A stretch of 29,372 nucleotides of DNA from Sphingomonas sp. Its GTDB lineage: Bacteria; Pseudomonadota; Alphaproteobacteria; Sphingomonadales; Sphingomonadaceae. A model generated the notes under the pieces. That model searched no databases and was not told the origin of the DNA. It worked only from the letters and a program-made list of their open reading frames with translations. The stretch's first letter is position 1; every line of letters begins with the position of its first letter. The position numbers and the translations under genes were made by a program. The stretch is taken from assembly GCA_025936675.1 (NCBI GenBank), contig JAICSX010000030.1, forward strand, positions 1-29,372, in the 5' to 3' direction. Below are positions 20,949 through 27,194 of this stretch, piece after piece.

Positions 20949-21020
20949 CGTGGCCCTGCACGTACGATCAACCTGTCCCGTTACGGGATAGTTAAGTCCA
21001 AGCTCCTTAGCGCATTGTAA

Positions 21021-21037
21021 ATGCTCGACTAGAGCAT
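21021..21037. promoter_or_regulatory. inverted repeat upstream of the kinase-like gene
   Basis: ATGCTC (21021-21026) and GAGCAT (21032-21037) are separated by 5 nt, 33 bp before the GTG start. The spacing suits an operator for a dimeric regulator or a small hairpin. No further evidence. The remainder of the 20949-21070 gap shows nothing clear. Confidence 0.25.
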
Positions 21038-21070
21038 CAGGAGGGTGCGTCCGAAGGAAACGACAGGCAA

Positions 21071-22639
21071 GTGCGCTTTGACGATCGTCTGCTGACCGTC
21101 CTGAACCAGCCGGCCGAGGACCGTCACGATGCGGCGGTGCGATGGCGCCAGCTGGTCGACCTCGTCGCGCGCGCCGGTCCGAACAGCGCCAGCCCCGTGG
21201 TTGCAGAGGCGCTGCAAGCGATCCGCAGGGAAGGCGGCGACCTTGATGAGTCGCTGCGCGCAGCAGCGGCAAGAGCAGTTGCCGCGCTTCCGCTGCCGCT
21301 CGGGCTGCTCGAATATTTTTCAAGCGATACCCTAGCAGTGTCCGCACCTGTGCTTGCTGCGGCGACGCTCGACAGGCGGCAGTGGTCTGCGCTCTTCGCA
21401 GCGGCGGATGACGAAACGCGCGCCTTTATCGAGACCCTGCACCCTGATTTGAAGGCCGAAGCAGTAAGCGAACCGGAGCCGATTGAAGCGATTGCGGCGG
21501 CGGTTCTGCAGGACGCTCCTGCGATTCCTCCACCAGAACCTTTGGGTTCGTCGCCTTCCCTCCATGACGTCGTCGAGCGGATCGAACGTCGCCGGCGGCT
21601 GCGCTCGGGCGAGGGAACCGCACAGCCTGCTTCCACTCCAACTGCCGGATCGGCGATGCTCTTTCGCTGGGAATGCGGTCCCGGCGGGGAGATCGCCTGG
21701 GTCGAAGGCGCTCCGCGGGGCGCTTTGATCGGCAGGTCGATCGCTCGATCGCTCGATGGCGATGGCGACCGCGTCGACCGGGAAGCAGTCCGCGCATTTG
21801 CGCTCAGAGCTCCGTTTCGGGACGCACTGTTCAGCGTAGGTGGCGAAGGGCCAGTCGCGGGCGAATGGAAGATCAGCGGGGTGCCTGCGTTCGAGCCGGC
21901 GGACGGCCGCTTTGCGGGATATCGGGGCGTTGCACTGCGCGACGATGCCTCGCCGCCGCCACCGGCAACGTCGCCTCAAAACGTTCCCGACGCGCTTGCC
22001 GACCCGGATTCGCTTCGCGAGCTGGTCCACGAAATCAAAACTCCACTGAATGCGATCATCGGGTTCGCTGAAATCATCGAGGGCCAGTATCTGGGCCCGG
22101 CGGACCGCGGCTATCGCGACCGGGCGGCGGAGATCGTCCGCCAGGCGCGCTTGCTATTGACCGCGATCGACGATCTCGATTTCGCTGCGAAGGTCCATTC
22201 GGCGAGTGGATCCGCGCGGGATCGTGTCGATCTAGCTGTGCTTGTCGATCGCGTGGCAGCGGAATTGCGCGAGATCGCCCGAAAACATGGTGCGACGCTT
22301 GATGTCAGTCGGCCGCGCGGGGAGGTTGTTGCAGCGGTCCAGCCGGAGCTCGCAGACCGCTTGCTGTTCCGCTTGTTCTGCGCCCTCGCCGAAAAGGCTG
22401 AAGATGGCGAAAGGCTCAACCTTTCGGTAGAGCAAGCAACAGACGGAGCGCGCGTTTCAATGAGCAGGCCAGCCGCGCTTAGACGCCTCTCCGATGCCGC
22501 GCTATTCGAACCAACGACCGGCCGGGAGGGAGTCGAAGGCGGCTTTACGCTTCGGCTGGCTCGCGGTCTGGCGCGGATTGCAGGAGGCGAGCTGAGCAGC
22601 AGCCGTGACACTTTTTCGCTAATATTTCCGCGTGCCTGA
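21071..22639 (+). CDS. histidine-kinase-like protein with degenerate ATPase domain
   Basis: 522 aa from GTG, no membrane segment. Residues 1-130 are helical and resemble DUF2336-type alphaproteobacterial regions (VSAPVLAAATLDRRQWSALF). About 195-292 looks PAS-like (GRFAGYRGVALRDD). The dimerisation/phosphoacceptor H-box is intact, with H320 in ELVHEIKTPLNAIIGFAEI. The following ATP-binding region lacks a recognisable N-box asparagine (FCALAEKAEDGERL is in its place) and the DxGxG G1 motif. A G2-like segment remains (GGFTLRLARGLARIAGGEL). It may therefore act as a phosphotransfer or sensor partner and not as an autonomous kinase. No response-regulator gene is adjacent. Confidence 0.8.
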   Translation: MRFDDRLLTVLNQPAEDRHDAAVRWRQLVDLVARAGPNSASPVVAEALQAIRREGGDLDESLRAAAARAVAALPLPLGLLEYFSSDTLAVSAPVLAAATLDRRQWSALFAAADDETRAFIETLHPDLKAEAVSEPEPIEAIAAAVLQDAPAIPPPEPLGSSPSLHDVVERIERRRRLRSGEGTAQPASTPTAGSAMLFRWECGPGGEIAWVEGAPRGALIGRSIARSLDGDGDRVDREAVRAFALRAPFRDALFSVGGEGPVAGEWKISGVPAFEPADGRFAGYRGVALRDDASPPPPATSPQNVPDALADPDSLRELVHEIKTPLNAIIGFAEIIEGQYLGPADRGYRDRAAEIVRQARLLLTAIDDLDFAAKVHSASGSARDRVDLAVLVDRVAAELREIARKHGATLDVSRPRGEVVAAVQPELADRLLFRLFCALAEKAEDGERLNLSVEQATDGARVSMSRPAALRRLSDAALFEPTTGREGVEGGFTLRLARGLARIAGGELSSSRDTFSLIFPRA

Positions 22640-22643
22640 GCGC

Positions 22644-22672
22644 TTGGCGCGCGGCGGCGGCCGGTCTATCGC
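22644..22672 (+). promoter_or_regulatory. candidate tRNA promoter
   Basis: TTGGCG (22644-22649), a 17-nt spacer and TATCGC (22667-22672) are followed by a GC-rich discriminator-like GAGCGGGCC, with the first tRNA beginning at 22687. This fits a stringently controlled stable-RNA promoter, although the -10 is not strong. Confidence 0.4.
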
Positions 22673-22686
22673 GAGCGGGCCGGGGA

Positions 22687-22758
22687 GGGCCTGTAGCTCA
22701 ACGGTAGAGCCGGCCGCTCATAACGGCTAGGTTGCAGGTTCGAATCCTGCCGGGCCCA
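22687..22758 (+). tRNA. tRNA with CAU anticodon, probably tRNA-Ile2 (lysidine target)
   Basis: Full cloverleaf: acceptor GGGCCTG/CGGGCCC, D-stem GCTC/GAGC, anticodon stem GGCCG/CGGCT with loop CTCATAA (anticodon CAT), variable AGGTT, T-stem GCAGG/CCTGC with TTCGAAT. It has a normal G1-C72 pair, so it is not the initiator. C4-G69 and C5-G68, known features by which TilS distinguishes tRNA-Ile2 from elongator Met, are both present, favouring Ile2. The 3' CCA is not encoded (ACCG follows), so tRNA nucleotidyltransferase must add it. Confidence 0.9.
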
Positions 22759-22768
22759 CCGGCCTTTG

Positions 22769-22828
22769 CTCCGCCTTGCGGAGCTGCGGCTGGCAAGCCA
22801 TAGGCGACGACGCCTTGGCGGGCTTGCC
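22769..22828. other. structured spacer between the two tRNAs
   Basis: Two hairpins are visible. CTCCGC/GCGGAG (22769-22783) has a 3-nt loop. A longer one is formed by GGCAAGCC (22792-22799) with GGCTTGCC (22821-22828), enclosing an inner AGGCG/CGCCT stem. Neither is followed by a T-run, so they may guide processing of a bicistronic tRNA precursor and are unlikely to terminate it. Confidence 0.4.
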
Positions 22829-22848
22829 CGCGGCAGCTTTGGCGAAGG

Positions 22849-22925
<77 letters not shown>

Positions 22926-22976
22926 CCGTCAGCATCTCAGCCCGCTGCCCGGCTGCCAATGCAATCACCCGCGTTA

Positions 22977-23001
22977 GGAACGGACGACATTCAGCTAGGT
23001 T
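22977..23001 (+). promoter_or_regulatory. EcfG-type general stress promoter for the LuxR gene
   Basis: GGAAC (22977-22981), exactly 16 nt, then GGTT (22998-23001). The element pair and spacing are identical to those at 6694-6718 on the other strand. The predicted start is near 23008, giving a leader of about 79 nt that contains the CtrA box. Confidence 0.65.
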
Positions 23002-23039
23002 ATTGCGTGCCAATAGGACGCTTGCGGCCAGAGTTAAGA

Positions 23040-23055
23040 TTAACTACAAGTTAAC
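23040..23055 (+). promoter_or_regulatory. full CtrA box TTAA-N7-TTAAC
   Basis: TTAA (23040-23043), 7 nt, TTAAC (23051-23055) is a perfect match to the CtrA consensus of alphaproteobacteria. The first half is also part of a palindrome AGTTAA-GA-TTAACT (23032-23045). The box lies 31 bp upstream of the LuxR start codon and downstream of the EcfG-type promoter. Confidence 0.55.
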
Positions 23056-23086
23056 GCGACCTGGCAGTTATGGGTCAGAGGTGCCG

Positions 23087-24223
23087 ATGACCTTGGATGC
23101 GCGTGTTTCCGAGCTGATTAAGCGGATTTATTCCGCCGGTGACAGCAAAGGCGCCTGGAACAAGGTGCTCGTCGAGCTTTTTCAGCTCCTGGGCTGCAGC
23201 GCCGGCCGTGCCGCACTCATCGATATCGGGCGCATGGAGCTCCTGGCCTGCAGGCTCTACGGGCCTCAGGCCGCGGATTTCGCAACGGTCGTCGAGGATT
23301 ATCCGGCACTGTACCGCCAGGATCCGATGGTCCTTTCGGCCGCACGGAATCCTGACGCGCGCTACTGCGATAGTGGGGACGCTTTCGCGAGTGAGGATCA
23401 ACAGCACCACCCTTTTTTGCGTTGGAGCTTGGCGACTTTTGGCTCAGGCTATTTCTATTCCGGCATCACTTCGCGTGACGATGAGCCAACGTTCAGCCTG
23501 GCCCTGCATTTCCCTGACGAAGCGACCGCCGCCAAAGCCAATGCGATCCAGTCATTCCAGCTGATCTTCGAGCATCTTGAATGTGCCCTAAGCCTGGGGA
23601 GAACTCGATTCCCCGCGGACAGCACCCGGGCTTTGTTGTGCCTGGGTCCGGACGGCGCTGTCGGCAATGTGAGCACGGGCGCTGAACATTTGCTTCGGCA
23701 GCGACCCGCGCTCAAGATTTCGGGATCTCGACTTACGAGCAGCAGCGCCGGGAATGACTTCGAATTGCGGCGTGCGCTCGACCGCGTCTTCGCGGCACCG
23801 GGTGTCGCCGCTCAGCCAGTGGCGATCCGCATCGAGCACGAATACGGCCGACCCTGGATTCTCGTCATTCGACCGGTGGTCGAAAGCTTTGGTCCATTCG
23901 GCAAGCTACGTCGCCAAGTCCACGTTGAGGTCTTCGACCGCATTCCAGCCGTAGCCCGGCTGGATCTCGTTCAATCGCTGTTTGGGCTGACAGGCCGCGA
24001 GATGCAGGTTCTGGGCTCCCTGACGGAAGGCCACTCGATCGACTCGTCGTCGGCGAGGATGGGGGTCAGCCGCAACACGACGCGCGCCCATCTCCGTTCA
24101 ATTTTCGTTAAAACGAAGACCAGCTCTCAGCTCGAATTAATCCAGCTATGCGCCGGACTCACCAGCGCCACGAGAGAGAGCGGACGCGAAAGCGTGGAGT
24201 TAGAAACCCTTAACGTAGCCTAG
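23087..24223 (+). CDS. LuxR-family (helix-turn-helix) transcriptional regulator
   Basis: 378 aa from ATG 23087 (in-frame extension to 23003 rejected because it would run through the CtrA box and promoter). Residues 301-352 form the LuxR-type HTH: LTGREMQVLGSLTEGHSI, then ARMGVSRNTTRAHLRSIFVKTKTSSQLELI, with the usual GREMQVL opening and recognition helix. The first 300 residues look like a GAF/PAS-type sensory region of the kind seen in sphingomonad LuxR proteins, with no clear ligand motif and no receiver aspartate. The gene stands alone, downstream of a tRNA pair. Its control region suggests input from general stress and the cell-cycle regulator CtrA. Confidence 0.85.
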   Translation: MTLDARVSELIKRIYSAGDSKGAWNKVLVELFQLLGCSAGRAALIDIGRMELLACRLYGPQAADFATVVEDYPALYRQDPMVLSAARNPDARYCDSGDAFASEDQQHHPFLRWSLATFGSGYFYSGITSRDDEPTFSLALHFPDEATAAKANAIQSFQLIFEHLECALSLGRTRFPADSTRALLCLGPDGAVGNVSTGAEHLLRQRPALKISGSRLTSSSAGNDFELRRALDRVFAAPGVAAQPVAIRIEHEYGRPWILVIRPVVESFGPFGKLRRQVHVEVFDRIPAVARLDLVQSLFGLTGREMQVLGSLTEGHSIDSSSARMGVSRNTTRAHLRSIFVKTKTSSQLELIQLCAGLTSATRESGRESVELETLNVA

Positions 24224-24317
24224 TCCGCCCGGACGGTTTGCTGCTGCACACGAATCGTTAACCTCTGCCCTCGGCCCGTGACTTGGAGTCGCGAGCTTCG
24301 GAATTTGGGGGAAAATC

Positions 24318-24422
24318 ATGCGAGTGCGCGATGCGCTGACCTCCGCTTGCGGGGGCGTGACCCTGCTTGTGCCTGAGCAGCGGCGGTGCAGCCCGACGAT
24401 TGAACCTCAGTCCTGTCGGTAA
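24318..24422 (+). CDS. possible 34-aa ORF upstream of the HigA-type gene
   Basis: ATG 24318 is preceded by GGGGGAAAAT, a reasonable ribosome site, and the frame (MRVRDALTSACGGVTLLVP, then QRRCSPTIEPQSCR) ends at TAA 24420-24422, 26 bp before the HigA-type gene. It contains three cysteines and no recognisable family motif. It occupies the position where a HigB toxin would be expected but is far too short. It could also be a non-coding leader. The rest of 24224-24317 shows only a short GTCCG/CGGAC repeat at the LuxR stop. Confidence 0.3.
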   Translation: MRVRDALTSACGGVTLLVPEQRRCSPTIEPQSCR

Positions 24423-24448
24423 CGGCGTTCGTACTGGAGCACAGAGCC

Positions 24449-24814
24449 ATGACTCACATGACGCGGATTGAGACTGACTTCACTCCCTCTGCCCCGGGGC
24501 AGGTTCTTCGCGAGAAGCTCCTCGAGGGCCTCGGTCTCACGCAAGCGGAGGTCGCTCGAGCGATCGGAGTTTCGCGGCCGCGCTTCAATATGATGCTCAA
24601 GGACCGCTGCCAGATCTCGGCCGATATCGCGCTGCGGATCGAGAAGGTTTTCGGCATCCCACCACAATTCTGGTTCCGTGTTCGGGCCGAGTTCGAGCTC
24701 TACGAAGGCCGGCAACGGCTTTCGAACGAGCTGGATAGCCTTCCGCAAATCAGCCTTCGTGATCAGGGCCAAAGCTCTGCCTGGCTTGTCAGCGAATGGC
24801 AGCTGGCCGCGTGA
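24449..24814 (+). CDS. HigA-type XRE-family antitoxin/regulator, no adjacent HigB
   Basis: 121 aa. The HTH (about residues 17-72) follows the HigA pattern: PGQVLREKLLEGLGLTQAEVA, then AIGVSRPRFNMMLKDRCQIS, then ADIALRIEKVFGIPPQFWFRVRAEFEL. The end (about 85-121) is a polar extension. In HigBA modules the toxin gene usually precedes higA, but no RelE-like ORF exists on either side. It may be a solitary regulator, or part of a different module with the two small genes downstream. ATG 24449 has GGAG 9 nt upstream; ATG 24458 is an alternative. Confidence 0.8.
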   Translation: MTHMTRIETDFTPSAPGQVLREKLLEGLGLTQAEVARAIGVSRPRFNMMLKDRCQISADIALRIEKVFGIPPQFWFRVRAEFELYEGRQRLSNELDSLPQISLRDQGQSSAWLVSEWQLAA

Positions 24815-24833
24815 TGCGGGGAGGCGCCTGATC

Positions 24834-25064
24834 ATGTCGTGGCTTTGTCATCTCAAAGGGCACGTGCGGTCTTCGAGTCGCGTTCGCTATGATCGCGGCG
24901 CCGCGCGGTGGACCAGCCAGTGTCGGCGTTGCTCGGTGCCGATGGCCCGTGAGCAATGGCCGGGTGTCGGCTGGCTGGCAGTTCCTGCGGGATCGGAAGA
25001 GCTTTCATTTGCGGTGAGTGCCCCCGCCAGCTGGGACTGGCCCATCCCGTGTGCGCAGAAATGA
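24834..25064 (+). CDS. small Cys/His protein, unknown
   Basis: 76 aa from ATG 24834, with GGGGAGG about 9 nt upstream and 19 bp after the HigA-type gene. The N-terminus is LCHLKGH and the middle has C-x2-C in WTSQCRRCSVPMAR. That spacing could form a small zinc ribbon (C5/H10 with C36/C39). The tail is Trp- and Pro-rich. I recall similar short uncharacterised proteins in sphingomonads with a GH...CRRCG pattern, without known function. The next small ORF overlaps its stop codon. Confidence 0.55.
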   Translation: MSWLCHLKGHVRSSSRVRYDRGAARWTSQCRRCSVPMAREQWPGVGWLAVPAGSEELSFAVSAPASWDWPIPCAQK

Positions 25065-25273
25065 TCGAGGCTCCGCTCATTCAGCGAAGTCGCGGCTTCA
25101 TCGGCCCGATCTTGCGCACCGCCGTGCCGCTCGACGCGGCCGAACTGTTTGCTGATCTCCTGGACCGCATCGACCGGCGAACGCCGGGACCCGGCTCAAT
25201 GATTGGCGGTCAGCAGGACTTCGCTCCGGCAGTCCAATTTTCGAAATTTTCGACCCAAAAACACCATCAGTAG
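25061..25273 (+). CDS. small hypothetical protein, coupled to the preceding gene
   Basis: 70 aa. Its ATG (25061-25063) overlaps the TGA of the preceding gene as ATGA, a typical translational-coupling junction, which is the main reason to accept it. The sequence has a helical centre (VPLDAAELFADLLDRIDRR) and no membrane segment, signal peptide or known motif. The stop overlaps the ribosome site (TAGGAG) of the following PEP-CTERM gene. Confidence 0.45.
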   Translation: MIEAPLIQRSRGFIGPILRTAVPLDAAELFADLLDRIDRRTPGPGSMIGGQQDFAPAVQFSKFSTQKHHQ

Positions 25274-25284
25274 GAGCGTATGAA

Positions 25285-25971
25285 ATGAAACGGTTATTGA
25301 TAGGGGCACTAACGATCACGGCGTCTGCCGCGCTTGCCGCCCCGGCAAGTGCTGCGACGACTTTCCAGGGTTACGCAACCGGTTGCTTTACGACGACCAC
25401 CTGCTCGCCATCCACGACCATAAGTCCTGGTGCGACAACGAGCATTGGAACGAGTGGCCCCAGTAACCTTGGACTGACGTGGACCGAGTCTACTGTCGAC
25501 GTGAACGGCCACTCCTTTACTCAATCGGTTAACAGCGCGGGCCAAGCTGGCTTTGCCGGCACCGATTTTGGCTCGTTCTCCCTGGGGAACGCGGTTTTCG
25601 ATTATAATCCATACTACTTCGATCTCCTGGTCACGTTTACGGCTCCGCCAGGGACGCAGGCCGCATCCTTCACGGCAGACCTCATCGGTTCCGTGCAGGC
25701 AGAGCAGAATGGCTCTGTCTATATCGACTTTGGACACGATCGTAGCAATCCGCTGACCCTGACATCTTCCGCGGGAACGTTCACTTTCTACATCGATAAC
25801 CTGACGATCGGTCAGTCGACAGCAGGCGCACAGACGGCTCTCACCGGTGGGATCCTGTCGTTCACTCCGGTGCCCGAACCAGCCACATGGGCGCTCATGC
25901 TCCTGGGCTTCGCGGGTGTCGGCGCGGCGATGCGGCGTCAGCGCAAGCCCGCCTTGGCGCAACTTGCCTGA
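25285..25971 (+). CDS. PEPxxWA-CTERM exported protein
   Basis: 228 aa. The signal peptide is MKRLLIGALTITASAALAAPASA. A Thr/Ser/Gly-rich, beta-type body follows, with two Cys in GCFTTTTC. The end is the tripartite PEP-CTERM signal: PEPATWALM, a hydrophobic helix LLGFAGVGAAM and the basic cluster RRQRK. Such proteins are processed by an exosortase/archaeosortase-type system and delivered to the outer surface or biofilm matrix; no exosortase is in the window. GGAG 8 nt before ATG 25285 supports the start. Its body is unrelated by eye to the second PEP-CTERM protein downstream. Confidence 0.85.
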   Translation: MKRLLIGALTITASAALAAPASAATTFQGYATGCFTTTTCSPSTTISPGATTSIGTSGPSNLGLTWTESTVDVNGHSFTQSVNSAGQAGFAGTDFGSFSLGNAVFDYNPYYFDLLVTFTAPPGTQAASFTADLIGSVQAEQNGSVYIDFGHDRSNPLTLTSSAGTFTFYIDNLTIGQSTAGAQTALTGGILSFTPVPEPATWALMLLGFAGVGAAMRRQRKPALAQLA

Positions 25972-25989
25972 AGCGACCCGGACCTCGTC

Positions 25990-26011
25990 GTGCAGTGTGC
26001 ACACAGCGCAC
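25990..26011. promoter_or_regulatory. imperfect palindrome between the two PEP-CTERM genes
   Basis: Outer arms GTGC/GCAC and inner arms TGTG/CACA pair across 22 bp, with mismatches at two positions per arm. It is 19 bp after the first PEP-CTERM stop and 96 bp before the second start. It could be an operator for the second gene. Nothing else clear is seen in 25972-26106. Confidence 0.25.
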
Positions 26012-26106
26012 GGCACTTCGAGATCAAACATCTGCGGCGAGCGGTCGGGGCATGTCCACGGCCGTTCGCACCAGACCTTTGCAAGAGAGCTGATCGGTTG
26101 ATCGCC

Positions 26107-26817
26107 ATGCGACGCACACTGACCATTTCACTGGCTGCAGCAGCATTGCTCGGCGCTTCGCCGGCAATCGCTGGGCTAACCGTCAACTCGAACGGGACGG
26201 TCACGACCAGTGGCACGGGCGGTGGGACCATCGTGGTGACCCTCGACGGAATCACCGGTGGACCGACGCTGATCCAAGGGCTCACAGGCCAGCTGACGCT
26301 CACTTTCACGAGCGTGACGAACAGCGGCACGACCTACAATTTCTTCTATTCGCTATTCGATTCTTCCACCGCGCCGATCACGGGATCGAGGATCTCGTCC
26401 TTCGGCTTCGACACCGATCCCAATGTGACGGGTGGATCAGTGACAGGCGCCTTCGACGTCCTGCAACTGGACAAGAATTACCCGATCATCCCGGATCCGG
26501 ATGTCTGCGTGTTCGATCCAAATGGGCCCGGCGGCGTGTGCACCGGAAGCGGTGGTGGGATACTCCAGGGTCAGACGGGATCTGGCACCCTGTCGTTGAA
26601 CTTTGCCACGGCTCCCGGTTCGATCACGCTGAGCAACTTCGTCGACCGGTACCAGTCGATCACCGGCGCGGGGAACGTGACCTCCGCCGTCGGTCAGCAA
26701 ACCACGGTCCGTCTTCTGCCGGAGCCCGCAACCTGGGCTATGATGCTACTCGGCTTTGCCGGCATTGGGGTGGCGGTGCGGCGTAGCCGCAAGGTGCTCG
26801 TGAACCACATAGCCTGA
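26107..26817 (+). CDS. PEPxxWA-CTERM exported protein
   Basis: 236 aa from ATG 26107. The in-frame extension to 25990 is rejected because a signal peptide begins at 26107 (MRRTLTISLAAAALLGASPAIA). The body is Gly/Thr/Ser-rich and probably beta-structured, with SFGFDTDPNVTGGSV and a CVFDPNGPGGVC segment that could be disulfide-closed. The C-terminus carries PEPATWAMM, the hydrophobic LLGFAGIGVAV and RRSRK. The ribosome site is weak. It follows the other PEP-CTERM gene in the same direction and converges on the lipoprotein gene. The 66-bp gap between them shows no clear terminator. Confidence 0.85.
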   Translation: MRRTLTISLAAAALLGASPAIAGLTVNSNGTVTTSGTGGGTIVVTLDGITGGPTLIQGLTGQLTLTFTSVTNSGTTYNFFYSLFDSSTAPITGSRISSFGFDTDPNVTGGSVTGAFDVLQLDKNYPIIPDPDVCVFDPNGPGGVCTGSGGGILQGQTGSGTLSLNFATAPGSITLSNFVDRYQSITGAGNVTSAVGQQTTVRLLPEPATWAMMLLGFAGIGVAVRRSRKVLVNHIA

Positions 26818-26883
26818 GGCATCCGCGCCACTCAAACCTCGCAAGTTCACCGCACTTTTTCTCGCCGACCTGCGCCGCGGGCG

Positions 26884-27168
26884 TTAATCCTTCTTTTCGG
26901 TCTTCGTCGTCGTTGTGGTGGTGTTCGAAGTCGTGTTCGTGTGGTCGTCGCCAACCTTCACGTTGACGTCGGTATTCTGGATCTTGTCGCCGGTCTTTTT
27001 GACATCACTGCCGATGTCATTGGCGATGTTTTGAGCCGTGTTGCCGATATCCGCAGCCGTGTTTTCCGCCGTGTTCTGGTCGTACTGGACGGTGACGGCA
27101 TTGCCTTCCTTGGTGACGTTGCAGGCGCCGAGAATGAGCAGCGCTGGAACGGCGATCAGGATGCGCAT
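26884..27168 (-). CDS. small Thr/Asn-rich lipoprotein
   Basis: 94 aa from ATG 27166-27168, which has a perfect AGGAGG upstream. The N-terminus MRILIAVPALLILGAC is a lipoprotein signal with lipobox LGAC (Cys16). The mature part has helical repeats of N-T-A and D-I-G residues (ENTAADIGNTAQNIANDIG) and ends in a low-complexity tail with six consecutive Thr. It resembles small entericidin-like or stress lipoproteins only in general form. It starts 26 bp after the M28 peptidase stop, so the two are probably one operon. Confidence 0.75.
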   Translation of the reverse strand: MRILIAVPALLILGACNVTKEGNAVTVQYDQNTAENTAADIGNTAQNIANDIGSDVKKTGDKIQNTDVNVKVGDDHTNTTSNTTTTTTKTEKKD

Positions 27169-27194
27169 CTTGTGATCCTCCTTTATTTCGAGGC

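Noticed and set aside
25280..25288. Minimal ORF ATG-AAA-TGA overlapping the start of the first PEP-CTERM gene
   Set aside because: Spacing from GGAG is too short (3 nt) for this ATG and ideal for ATG 25285; probably chance.
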